Shown: positions 20,783 through 32,099, counted from the stretch's first letter. The stretch: 64,000 nucleotides of DNA from Halicephalobus mephisto (GCA_009193035.1 SWDT01000004.1:1-64000), one strand, 5' to 3'. Notes: a model not told the origin generated them from the sequence alone. Numbers and translations: made by a program.

Positions 20783-22024
20783 TCAGTTAAAAATTACTTT
20801 TTTAGTTTTCTTGAACACCTGATTAAAATTGTCTTTAAAGTCTTGTCTGTCCATCAAGTCCTCCATCAACATGATTCCAACATCTTTGGTCGAGGATTTT
20901 TTTCTTTTGAGATATTTCGGTTTCTTCGTGGATTCGTAATTTTTTTTCAATTCAATTATGACGTTTTTTGTTTTTTTTTCTTCTTTTTTAAAATTTTTTT
21001 CTGCGTGATTTTCAAAATTGAGACCATCGTCAGGAAGTCCTTGTTTGTTTCTTACAATTTTTCGATAATTAAGGATTTCTTTAAAATAATACTCCTCATC
21101 ATCGGTTTCTAAAGCTTTGAATAATTTCAGAACAGCTTGAGGATCTTTTTTCGAATTTTCGACAATCTCGAAACAGATCGAATCGAGATCTCCGATTATT
21201 TCTTCTTTCACTTTGATTACTGCTTCGTTGAATTCATCCAGGACTTCTGAAGGTATTTTGTCAATCAACATGTCTTCATTTTGTTTGATATAACGATCGA
21301 CATATTGATGGAGTGATTTCTGAAAAGATTTACGTAAATTTAAACATAAAACAAAATCAAACTTGGTTGATTTTATCGTTAACATGTTGTCTGATATAAC
21401 GATCGATATATCGATGAAAAGTCTTCTAAAATAATATATTTAAGTTTTGATATATAAAATCCAACTTTATTTTCGATATATCGATAATAAATATTCTAAA
21501 ATAATATATTTAATTTATGATATATAAAATCCAACTTTATCTTCCATATATCCTCTGAAGTCCCAAGTTCTATCTTCTTCTGATTCTACCATATCCTCAG
21601 CTAATTTGATTTCTTGATCCAGGTTGAATCCCAATTTTGAATGAATTCTAGAAATAAAACTATTCGGATCTTCAATTTTCGCAGATTCTTCGACGAAAGA
21701 ATTTTCATTTAATCCATCTTCAACTTGAATAAATGATTCCAAAAATCCACCAGATCCGGATTCAATATTCTGTTTAAATCCCGAATTTTTTTTACAAATA
21801 AAATTAAATTTCTTTTTTTTCAAAGTTTTAAAAGTCATTTTTTCAAAAGTACAAATTTTTGATTCAGTAAATTTCGTCAAAGTTGATTGAAAAATAAAAT
21901 TTTCTTTTTCAATTAAAAAAACATTTGAAAAATTCGAAGATTCAGAAACAACGGATTCTGGATTTCCTATTTCTGAATTTGAAAAATCTCCAAAAAAATT
22001 CAATAATTTAAAATTCTTAGACAT
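20783..22024 (-). CDS. Unrecognised charged protein with a duplicated exon motif
   Basis: Three exons: 22024-21536, 21425-21363 and 21319-20783 (362 residues), all joined in phase 0. I do not recognise the family. The N-terminal half is Ser/Phe/Lys-rich and then acidic (EESAKIEDPNSF, AEDMVESEEDRTW). The C-terminal half is helical and charged, ending in Lys-rich segments (KKEEKKTKN, KPKYLKRKKSS). The small second exon encodes KTFHRYIDRYIRQHVNDKI, and the third begins KSLHQYVDRYIKQNEDMLI, so the segment is duplicated. The donor after exon 1 is GTTGGA, weaker than usual. It lies 146 bp downstream of the RhoGAP stop on the same strand, an operon-like distance. No membrane segment or signal peptide is obvious. 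Confidence 0.65.
21363..21545 (-). repeat. Tandem duplication covering an exon and its 3' splice site
   Basis: A unit of about 65 bp (GTTGGATTTTATATATC, AAATATATTATTTTAG, then ATCGATATATCG) occurs twice between 21395 and 21536. Only the copy nearer the 3' side of the gene retains an open exon; the other stops after the YRK codons. The following exon has a third, more diverged version of the coding part. Confidence 0.7.
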
Positions 22025-22170
22025 TTGAAAAAAACAAAAAAATTTAGTCGATAATCTTCAAAAATCGGTTTTTTCCCGAAAGGAAAATTCACACATAATT
22101 ATTTTTGTCTTCGTTGGTGGTCGTTATTTATTTATATATTCCACAGTCTCAATATATACAAGTTTTCCTT

Positions 22171-23576
22171 TTACGAATTTGCTTCATTTTCTTTATTGTT
22201 AAATTGTTCGATTCTTTGATGAACAATTCCGGATCCTTGGATTTGAGTAAGACTAGGTCTGCCTGCGACTTCCAGCAGAAACCGAAGATCATTTGGCTTG
22301 TTGAACAGGCTTTCAATATTCATAACATGACTTGATCCATCGGTAGATCGTTTGATTGAAGGTGAGAAATTACGTGAACATCCTTTATGAAGCATTACGG
22401 TCGTTCCAGAAGGATGAACGTTCGTTTTTGGAGGTTTCTCATGGGCAATTTCATTTTTTGGTTTTCTTCGGTTAATTAAAACAGAATCTTTAGGCTTAAT
22501 ATATACATCAGCAGCATCAACATCGAGACAGAGGTTTTGAGAAGATTCAAAATAGGATTTTACAGGTGACATCATCGTAGGCTTAGCAACAATTGGATCT
22601 TCGGGCACGATATCTGCAGAAATCTCCTTCTGAACCCTTAATCTGCCATTTTTCTGGACGGAAGATGCGATGAACCCTCGTTCTTTTTTCTTCAGATCAG
22701 ATGGACGTCTAGTGGCTTTGTAGCTCCTTCGGAACGATGATCTTCTCGGCGTTCTCAACATCACTTGAATGACTAGCACCTTCAACTCGTTTATTCTCTT
22801 CACCTCCGAGAGCATGTTGTCTTGAGACCCGCTTCTAGACTTCTTCATCGGCTTCTGCTCCAGCACATGGTCCCTGAATATCGCCGGCGCAAACACAGTA
22901 GCCAAGTTCTCTACCGTCATGTGGTGCACCGAAGCCTCCTCACTGATCTGAAACAACCTCCCATCAAAAATACAACAACAGTTTAACAACCTCCTGAAGA
23001 CATGCATTAGGTATCCCAGTGCTCCCATGTTGATTGCGGGAATTCGGTCCAAAATAGTCATCAACGTGGTAAACAACTCATCTCGTCGTTCTATCGTCGG
23101 GAACGTATTAGCGAAATCAAGCAGTATATGTTCTCTGTCACGGAACAAGGGTTGTTTCAGGTCCCTGAAGAACCTCTTGATCCAAGAACAAATGTCGTGG
23201 ACGAGGAAGTTCTTGGGGATCGGCTCGGCCCCGAAGAACACCGGTAACGAACCCTCTTTCGTCCTGGCAGCAGCTCCTTCTTTCCGGAAAATCCCTTCCA
23301 CTTTGCATCCATCCAGACACCAGATTCGCGAGAAGGCTTCAATCAGGAAACTACAAAATGATAACATTGATAAGAACGGAATACAAATACTTACGATGGG
23401 ACCTCACGGAGAGTGATGATACTCGAGGTCCTGGAGTCGCCCGTATCCACGTCGACGTTGTAAGCAGACACATTATCCAAGGTCAATCGATCGGCACTTA
23501 TCGTTGATGGAGCTGCTCTAGCCATCCGCAGATTCTGGATATGCATAAACGACGGCTTACCATTGTTCCGATCCAT
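22171..23576 (-). CDS. RhoGAP protein, copy 1 (ARHGAP11A / RGA-3/4-like)
   Basis: Exons 23576-23395 and 23350-22171. The first exon encodes an N-terminal segment running into REVPSFLIEAF, the usual start of a RhoGAP domain. The arginine finger is in KVEGIFRKEGA. Later blocks are LFRDREHILLDFANTFPTIERRDE and HHMTVENLATVFAP. RhoGAPs stimulate GTP hydrolysis by Rho-family GTPases; in C. elegans RGA-3/4 limit RhoA at the cell cortex in early embryos. The C-terminal tail is short and single-exon, and shares VxIKPKD, a TNVHPSGTTVMLH-like motif and RPSLTQIQGSGIVHQRI with copy 2. Within the GAP domain the frame runs through a stretch that looks like a 43 nt intron (22949-22991); see findings. A TTTCAG acceptor lies about 60 nt before the ATG. 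Confidence 0.85.
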
Positions 23577-23595
23577 ATTCTCCCAATTCTCCGTC
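22650..23595 (-). repeat. Segment nearly identical to 27345-28290 (RhoGAP copies)
   Basis: About 945 bp covering the last part of exon 1, its intron and the GAP-coding part of exon 2 match copy 2 at almost every base, apart from a few substitutions and several single-base indels. Similarity stops abruptly on both sides, inside coding sequence at the 3' end and just upstream of the ATG at the 5' end. Confidence 0.9.
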
Positions 23596-24600
23596 AAAAG
23601 TTAGTACGAAATGCCCATAGAAGATTAGTACAACCTGAAACATCACAAAGTTGGATTCAAGTCAGAAAAAGAATAAAAAAAAACGAATTTTGTCAGATCG
23701 GGGCCTAAAACTGAGAAACGAAAAAAACAGCGCGAAGATACCCAACCAGTCAAAATTGCGAAAGACCAGACAATGGTAAAACTGGCATTGCGGGTACCTA
23801 AGAATTTTTAAACTTAAAAATATTAAGATTTTTATAGATTTAGAAATAATCAACAAAATGACGAATCAGAATCCAGGTTAAATGTTCGCACTTCTTCGAA
23901 GGTCTCAAAACGAATTTTTTCATAGAATTTGTCATCCGTATTTCAGGCTTTCGTGGCGAGAGTCGATTTTACTCATTTTTGTGATTAGTTTCTTGCACTA
24001 AATTCGACTCGCACTGGTAAAATTAGATTTTTATTATTTTAGAACTTTCGCAATGAGAGTCGATTTCGCTTTTTTCTACTAGTTGTTTATTTGGATCTAT
24101 TTCGACTCGCACTGGTGAAATTAGATTTTTATTATTTTAGAACTTTCGTGGCGAGAGTCGATTTCACTCATTTTTGTGATTAGTTTTTTGCGCTAAATTC
24201 GACTTACACTGATAAAATTAGATTTTTATTATTTTAGAACTTTCGTAACGAGAATTAATTTCGCTTTTTTCTACTAGTTGTTTATTTGGATTTATTTCGA
24301 CTCGCACTGATAAAATTAGATTTTATTATTTTAGAACTTTTGTAATAAACGGACTCTCATTACGAATTTTTTAGACCAAATTTAACTCATTTAAAACTTG
24401 TCCAACTCTTTGATCATCAGAAACTTCCGTGGCAAGAATTGACTTCACATTTTCCAAAAACCAAAATCCAAAAATCTCTAAATTTTCTTAAATTTAAAAA
24501 AATTCCAATTTTTTAAAATATCCAAATTCCTTCAATTTTCATTTTATTTTTAAAAAAACTTCTTAAAAAAACAATATACACGTATTACAAAAACTACATT
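23577..24600. other. Intergenic between RhoGAP copies, tandem repeats
   Basis: Upstream region of RhoGAP copy 1. It includes a GACCAGACAATGG...AAAACTGGCATT segment at about 23745 related to the array upstream of copy 2, and a four-copy repeat at 23945-24345. The last 250 bp are AT-rich with no visible signal. Confidence 0.55.
23945..24345. repeat. About 97 bp tandem repeat, four copies
   Basis: The segment TTCGACTCGCACTGGTAAAA, then TTTTTATTATTTTAGAAC, then a TTTCG...GAGAGTCGATTTC-like stretch recurs near 24007, 24105, 24200 and 24297. Two sub-variants alternate (TTTTTGTGATTAGTTT and TTTCTACTAGTTGTTT), suggesting a two-unit higher-order repeat. Confidence 0.75.
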
Positions 24601-24825
24601 AAAGGAGATCTCTCGAGATCGAAGTTGCGAGAACGACTGGAGAAAACGACAGTACCGCAATCCGGAAGTCTGGAACTGGAGATGATCGGACGTGAATTAC
24701 GACCATCTGAAGACAGCGGAAGAACAGTCGCCGAGACCGCACGACTTGAAGCTTTCCTAGCTAAAACAAAAATTCTATATCAACGACGAATTTATGCGGA
24801 AAGAATTCAACAACAAAAAGCGTGA
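24601..24825 (+). CDS. Possible small exon or gene fragment opposite the RhoGAPs
   Basis: An open frame with coding-like codon choice encoding a charged helical peptide (ELEMIGRELRPSEDSGRT, then FLAKTKILYQRRIYAERIQ). There is no ATG at the start of the open stretch, and the end has a possible donor (AAAGC then GTGAGAAG at 24821). No partner exon is visible, because the next 3.4 kb is the antisense strand of RhoGAP copy 2. It could be a relic of another gene or chance. Confidence 0.25.
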   Translation, partial: KGDLSRSKLRERLEKTTVPQSGSLELEMIGRELRPSEDSGRTVAETARLEAFLAKTKILYQRRIYAERIQQQKA

Positions 24826-24869
24826 GAAGTACAGAAATACGAAGCTGTCAAAGGAAACAAAGGATAGAT

Positions 24870-27800
24870 CTATAGATGAAACTCAGATCCCAAAGTCAAA
24901 TTACGCTTCTCACGATGAATTAATTCTGTCAAAGGAGAAGCATTACGAGTTCTGATTGAAGCAAATCGTCTAGCAGCAGAGAGATTAGGAGATGGGGTCC
25001 TCGTTTGTTCCAAAAGTTTCTTCGGTGTTGCTCCTTGTAAATTCTTCAACGGCGATCTAACCGAAAGTTTCGACATCGCTTGAAATAGTGCAGCTCTTCT
25101 TGCAGCATCTTGTTTACGTTCTCCAACTCTAACTCGTATTTTCGGCGTTTTTGGTGTATGATTCTGAGCTTTCAACTTCGAAGCCGCAAATTTCGGTAAT
25201 TTAGGTAAAGCTGTAATACAATACCATAGCCAAGCCAAAGGTTAGAAGAAAAAAGAAAGAACAATCCACAACCAAAAAATTAAAAACTTACCTTCAACTT
25301 TCACTGATCCAATATTTGGTTGCTTATTCCAAACAATTCCATGAGCTGCAGGTTTAACAGCAGGTTTATAACTATCTACCATACTCGTTCCATATTCCAT
25401 CTAAAAAATAAATCACAATTATTTTAAAAATTTCTTAAACTTACAGCAAATTTCGGAATTAAGGTAGGACTTTTCGAACTCATAGGCGATCTTTTCAGTT
25501 GATCCTTACTAAATAGTTGAATCCTTTGATTAACAAAACCAGTTCCTTGAATTTGAGCTATACTAGGACGACCAAAATCTTCTTCACGTTCATGTACGGG
25601 ATCATGTCTACTGAATAACGTTGAATTACCATTCGTAGGACCTCGAGGTTTCGTTCTCGCAGGACTTTTCGAATTTTGCCTAGATGAAGCACCAGATGCG
25701 TTCGTTGTTCGTTTAATTGGAGATCGACATTTAGCTCTAGATGATTCTGTATGAAGCATTATAGAAGTTCCAGTAGATCGAATATTCACTTTTGCCGGTC
25801 TTTCATGAACAATCACATCTCTCTGTCTTGCTGGTTTTACAAAAACAGGATCTTTCGGCTTAACAAACACACCAGAAGAATCAGATTGAAGTTGTTTTGA
25901 CGAAACAGAAGAACAACCAGAATCAGGAGACGGTGTAATCTGTGCAGTTGTTGAACGAGATGTCACCACATGAACATCGACAGAAAGAGTCGGAGATGGT
26001 CTCGATTGAGATTTCGGAATACCAGCAAGCAATGCACGTGAATGAATATGTCGTTTAATTTCTGGAGAGGAAGGCGTATCAGAAGTCACTGGATTATCAG
26101 ATGTCTCACTATCTAAAACAAAAAATCATCACTAAAACTAACAAACCATTTACCTTTCAATTTTAATATTTTGCTAATAGGATGAGATACAGAATGCGGA
26201 GAAGGATCAGGAGGAATCGTTTTCTCAGGTGAACCCAAAGTATTCTCCAAAAGCAAATTTGTCATTGATGAATTACTATTCTTTTTTCTATATCTGCGTC
26301 TTCTCCTGGCCTCTATTCCTTTCTGTTCCAATAGTTCATTTGAATCGATCGGCAATATACTTTTCCCAAAGGAATCTTCACTAGACGTAGATGTACAACT
26401 ACCACTTCTTCTGGACGATGATCTACGAGTCACCTTAGCTTCTGAAAACAATTCCATTATAAAAAACCAAATAAAACTAAACAGCAGGGAAAAGGATAGA
26501 CAAGTTACTTCTAGGGGTGTTAAGACCAGAAGCAATAGTATTTGGTTGATTACGTCTCAAAGCTTGGTTCACAGGAGCAGTATGACGACGATCCCTATCA
26601 AACTGAAGTGGTTGTGGTCGACGCTGCATCTGAGTTGCAGTCCTCTGAATGTTAGAGGAATTCGAATAACCCATCGGTTTTTTCGTATTTGACAAAGCTT
26701 GATCTACTGATTCCAAAACAGATTTTGTAAAATCAATATTCTCCTTCTTTTCATCGTTCGACGAAGGATTATCAAAACTTGGTATAGGTGCTCTTTTCCT
26801 AAAAAACCGCAAATAAAATTAAATAAGTCGGAAAAACAAACTTTTTGTCTTTTGGAGACATAACTTTCTTAATCATATGAATATCCATATCATTTCCAAT
26901 TTTCTCCGTTTTAGGGACATTCAACGTCGCTTCATCACTACTTGCAGAAGGATCCATACTAATTAGACCAGTGCGCGACCGAACAGGAGTTGATTCGGGA
27001 TGAGGTATCCTTTTCGAAACAAGAACAGGAGGATCAGGAGTGTCCATAAAGCCATCGTCCGGAATGTTCGACATGGATTTTTTAAAATGACTTTTCAGAG
27101 CACCAAAGGCTCGAACCACCGAATTCGACCTTTGTTGTTTAGTTTTCTTTTTGTCGCGACCTCTCCCCTCAGCAGCTTCTTGCAATTCAACCATCTGTTC
27201 CACATGAAGGATAAGATCACTTGCTGATTGAGAGTTTCTAAAATTCACGGTTACATCAGATACCGAAAAACAACAAACCTCATGGTCGAATGCTTCTTCA
27301 CAGGATCAGGAGGAATGTCCTCATATCTAGATATCTTCGCTCCCCCATTTTTCTGGACGGAAGATGCGATGAACCCTCGTTCTTTTTTCTTCAGATCAGA
27401 TGGACGTCTAGTGGCTGTTGTAGCAATCCTTCGGAACGATGATCTTCTCGGCGTTCTCAATCATCACTTGAATGACTAGCACCTTCAACTCGTTTATTCT
27501 CTTCACCTCCGAGAGCATGTTGTCTTGAGACCCGCTTCTAGACTTCTTCATCGGCTTCTGCTCCAGCACATGGTCCCGAATATCGCCGGCGCAAACACAG
27601 TAGCCAAGTCTCTACCGTCATGTGGTGCACCGAGCCTCCTCACTGATCTGAAACAACCTCCCATCAAAAATACAACAACAGTTTAACAACCTCCTGAAGA
27701 CATCGCATTAGGTATCCCAGTGCTCCCATTGACTTGCGGGAATTCGGTCCAAAATAGTCATCAACGTGGTAAACAACTCATCTCGTCGTTCTATCGTCGG

Positions 27801-28276
27801 GAACGTATTGGCAAAATCGAGCAGTATATGTTCTCTGTCACGGAACAAGGGTTGTTTCAAGTCCCTGAAGAACCTCTTGATCCAAGAACAGATGTCGTGG
27901 ACGAGGAAGTTCTTGGGGATCGGCTCGGCCCCGAAGAACACCGGCAACGAACCCTCTTTCGTCCTGGCAGCAGCTCCTTCTTTTCGGAAAATCCCTTCCA
28001 CCTTGCATCCATCCAGACACCAGATTCGCGAGAAGGCTTCAATCAGGAAACTACAAAATGATAACATTGATAAGAACGGAATACAAATACTTACGATGGG
28101 ACCTCACGGAGAGTGATGATGCTCGAGGTCCTGGAGTCGCCCGTATCCACGTCGACGTTGTAAGCAGACACATTATCCAAGGTCAATCGATCGGCACTTA
28201 TCGTTGATGGAGCTGCTCTAGCCATCCGCAGATTCTGGATATGCATAAACGACGGCTTACCATTGTTCCGATCCAT
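24870..28276 (-). CDS. RhoGAP protein, copy 2 (long C-terminus; GAP exons carry indels)
   Basis: Exons: 28276-28095, 28050-27691, 27647-27279, 27237-26842, 26798-26509, 26441-26154, 26112-25445, 25400-25292 and 25210-24870. The first three encode the RhoGAP domain almost identical to copy 1. They contain single-base differences that break the frame: near 27730-27736, 27632, 27616, 27587 and 27457. The other six exons are open, and join in phase into a Ser/Arg/Pro-rich tail of about 700 residues with conserved-looking blocks (SASDLILHVEQMVELQEAAE, VKPKDPVFVKPARQRD, STGTSIMLH, RPSIAQIQGTGFVNQRI). The end is basic. This layout resembles ARHGAP11A-type proteins. Either the gene is decaying or the assembly is unpolished in the duplicated part; the intact tail argues for a functional gene. 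Confidence 0.75.
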
Positions 28277-29696
28277 ATTCTCCTAACTCTCCACCAGGAT
28301 TCACCATGCGTAGAACAATATATACAAAAAACCGTCTAAAAAATATATCGTTTTAGCGAATAAAACAGAAATAAGCAAAATGAAAAAAGCGCGCGTCTTT
28401 GGCAGGCAAGTGACCAGAAAGAAGAGGAATAAACCAGTTGGCGCCAAACCGTAGGTTCGAAAAAACTATTAGATGGGATCTAGCGTCAACAGGACAAACC
28501 GAAATATATTGAAACGGAACAAAACTTGGGAAAATAGTACAATGTCAAACTAAATGACGTAGGAAAATTAAAGGATGAATCAACTTCCGACCAGTCTGTG
28601 AACAGCCAATTATTTGTTCAACGATAGCGATAACGTCTGTGTGATTGTCAACAAAAAGACATGGTCAAACACAATAATCTGCATGAAGAAGAGCTCCAAT
28701 CACTTGGAACGAGTGGACTAGAGGATAGCATCAAGTGCAAACACAAACGATACGGAATCCTCGCGGTCATTAATAGGGATTGTTACGAGTGGTTTTATAT
28801 AAAAGTGGCAATAATAACAATATCCGAAGGAAACACGAAAAAACAAGATCACATGGCGTCACAAATTTGAAGAAAAATTAAAATGAGGTTAATAAAAATT
28901 CCGAAATCAATGAAGATTCTCAAAAAGAACAAAGGACAGTCAGTGGTGAGACTGGCACGGATAACTGGTGTTCTTGACGAGGACTTACACGTAATTTCGC
29001 ATTAAAGTATGTAAAAACACGAAGAGCAACCATGTGTCATTGTCAGTCTAGAATTAAATTAAAACAGTAATTGGGATTTCGAAATCAACGAAGAATTCCA
29101 GAGTCAAGGACAGTCACCGATAAAACGGACGTGATTAACCGGCGCTATTAATAGAAATTTCCATGATTATATATAGAAAAAGACAATGATAAGAATAAAA
29201 ATAAAAAACACGAGGAAAAACATGATTTATATTGTTGTAAATTCAAAAAATAAATAAAATAAAATTGAATTAAAGTTAATCAAAATTTCGCAATCAAGTC
29301 TCAAAACAAATGAAGGACAGTCGAAGGCAAAACTGGCACTACTAATAAAGATTGTTAAAGGTATTTTCATATAAAAATCACAATAATAAAAAAGTAAAAA
29401 AGAAAAATAAAAATAAAATTATATATCGCCACAAATCCTAAAAAGGAAAACCGAGACGAAGTAAATAAAAATTTCGAAATCGTCAAAGATTCTTGAAACG
29501 AATGATGACACTCAAAGGAAAAACTGGCATTATAAAAATTAAGAATATTTTCATATAAAAATTACAATGAATAAAAATAATAAAAATAAAATTATATATA
29601 TTTATGAATCCCAAAAGATAAATAAAAATTTCAAAATTGACAAAGACTCCTGAAGCGAATCAAGGACAGTCAAAGGAAAAACTGGCATGAAGACTT
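28277..29696. repeat. Degenerate tandem array upstream of RhoGAP copy 2
   Basis: Units of about 160-200 bp recur from about 28750 to 29690. The best-kept core is GGACAGTC, about 5-8 variable bases, then AAAACTGGCA (near 28930, 29305, 29500 and 29660). It is followed by a TATTTTCATATAAAAATCAC-like stretch and then an AT-rich part with TTTCGAAATC. A single related core lies upstream of copy 1 at about 23745. No gene seen. Confidence 0.6.
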
Positions 29697-29860
29697 ACTG
29701 CTTGTTGGAATGATCGTTGTTTTCGAGGATAAACTGTCTTCGACGAATATAAGGTTTGGTTTTGTTGACCAAATAAAGCGCGAAAAACCGTGATTCATCC
29801 AACGGTGAATGACTGATCGAATCCCAGGAACTCAAATAATCACGAATCAACTTTTTCTCA
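29697..29860 (-). other. Possible exon ending in a strong splice donor
   Basis: On the minus strand the stretch up to AACAAGCA, then GTAAGT at 29697, is open for about 55 codons (including RDYLSSWDSISHSPLDESRF) with coding-like codon use. It cannot be joined in frame to RhoGAP copy 2, so it is either a 5' UTR exon of that gene or part of an unrecognised gene. Confidence 0.25.
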
Positions 29861-29939
29861 AACGATCAATCCCGCGAGATCCACTCGAAACCCGAATGAG
29901 TCAATTCTTTGATCTCGAAAATCGGAGTCGAGAAAAATT

Positions 29940-30600
29940 TTGAACAAATCTGTCAATATTTAAGTTTTTTAAATTAAAAAACCGAATTTATGTATTTTTA
30001 AATAAATTAAGAAATATTTAAAAAATAACTTATTTTTAAAAAAATAAAAATTATTTTTTAATTGAATTTTTATACTTAAGAAAAATAAAAAACTTAAATT
30101 TAGGTATTTTCAAAAAATTAAAAAAAAGTAAATTTTATATTTAAAAAATCGAATTTTTGTGATTTTTGAAAATTGAAAAAATTAAACTTATTTAAAAAAA
30201 TGAAATTTTATAAAATTAAACTTGTTTAAAAAAATTAAATTTTATAAGATTAAACTTATTTAAAAAAATGAAATTTTATAAAATTAGACTTATTTAAAAA
30301 AAATTAAATTTTATAAAATTAAACTTATTTAAAAAAAATGAAATTTTATAAAATTAAACTTATTTAAAAAAAATGAAATTTTATAAAATTAAACTTATTT
30401 AAAAAAATTAAATTTTATAAAATTAAACTTATTTAAAAAAAATTAAATTTTATAAAATTAAACTTATTTAAAAAAAATTAAATTTTATAAAATTAAACTT
30501 ATTTAAAAAAATGAAATTTTATAAGATTAAACTTATTTTTTTAAAACAAGTTTTATAAATTAGACTTATTTTTTTAAACAAGTTTTACAAAATTAGACTT
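29940..30600. repeat. AT-rich tandem repeat, about 35 bp unit
   Basis: AAACTTATTTAAAAAAAT followed by TAAATTTTATAAAATT repeats about ten times between 30180 and 30600, becoming degenerate on both sides. Confidence 0.8.
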
Positions 30601-30899
30601 ATGTACTCTTTAAAAATAATTATTCAAAAAAGACTTAAGGTCGGGTTTGTCAAACTAATACCCGTCTTTCTCGGTCTCAAAAGTCTTATGCATCATATGT
30701 TTGCAAAAAAGACTAGAAGCCAGATCAATGCCCGCTCGACTTCAACTTTCTCCGATGATCCCTCCGCTCAGAACAGAAGCCTTATTAGGAAGGATTCTGT
30801 CGCGAAATACCGACTCAATTCCCACCGCGAAAGCTTTTCTGATTATCACAAAAATTTTCCTCCTTAAACAATACAAACAGAATTAAGTTCAAAATGAAA

Positions 30900-31620
30900 C
30901 TTATTTTCGTCAAAAAAGTCCCTAATGATCACAGTAAATTCATCTGTTTCTCTTCACGAGTGGAAATCCGCGCAAAAAAAAACAAAATCTCACCACGAAA
31001 ATTTTTAGTAATCAAAATTTTCTTTTTTTTTAAATTTTGAATAAAAATTAAAACTAAAAATAAATTTAAAAAAGAATAAAATCCCACCACGAAAATCTTT
31101 AATAATCAAAATTTCCTTTTTTTTAAATTTTGAATAAAAATTAAAACTAAAAATGAATTTAAAAAAACAAAGTCCTACCGCGAAAATTTTCAATGGTCAA
31201 AAAAGTTTTTTTACCAGAGCGAGTAGAAATCCGCGCGAACAATAAGGTAAAAAAACAATGAACTTTCACCACAAAGATCCCTGATTATCCAAACTTTGTT
31301 CTTTTCAATTGTGGACGAAAACGAGAATGAAAAAAATCTAAAAAAAGAATAAGTTTTTATTACAAAAATTTCTGATTAAAAAAGGCTTTTTATTAATATT
31401 AATATGAGGGAAAATTTGTGCAAGGATCTGAGGAAAAAATGAAACAAATTCTCACCACGAAAAACTTCTGATTTCGAAAGTTGTGTCTTAACACGAAAAT
31501 TTCTAATTTCGAAAGTTGTCTTAACACGAAAATTTCTGATTTCGAAAGTTGTGTCTTAACACGAAAATTTCCGATTTTGAAAGTTGCGTCTTGGAACAAA
31601 AATTCTAAATTTCAACCCCG
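30900..31620. repeat. Short degenerate repeats (ACCACGAAAATTTT and AACACGAAAATTTC units)
   Basis: Two tandem families: a unit with ACCACGAAAATTTT and AATCAAAATTTTC (about 90-100 bp, near 30990-31210), and a 36 bp unit AACACGAAAATTTC-TGATTTCGAAAGTTGTGTCTT (31455-31600). No coding potential. Confidence 0.6.
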
Positions 31621-32099
31621 AAATCTAACCGTCAACTTTAGTAACATGAAACACAACTATTTTATAATCCATAATGGATTAAAAAAGGGATTTCCAAGAA
31701 CCCAAATGGAGATCCACTTTTGAGGTACAGCCTTTCAAGGATAAAAGGCAAATTAACAGAGAAACCGCAGTCCGCGATCGCTGTCAAAAGTCAATTTGGA
31801 TCAAAATCAAATCGGACTGTACAATAAAGAAAAAATGTCAAAAAAAGTTTCTGTTCCGTCTTGTGGAAAATGACTGGTCTCCGATGGTCCGCTCCATTCA
31901 ACTTTTCTTCGAGCCAAAATTGGGGTTATTGGATACGCCAAAAATTACACCATTATGAAAAAAACAAAAATGGATGTTTTCAGGAAATAGTCCTAAAACG
32001 AATTTCTAGAATCTTTAAAAATAAAAAAATTTAAATTAAAAAAAAATATAATTTATTCAATTTTGGAAAATTATATTTTAAAAAAAGTTTAAATTTAAA

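Noticed and set aside
30601..30886. Plus-strand frames near the AT-rich array
   Set aside because: Short, no family resemblance, no splice or SL signals.
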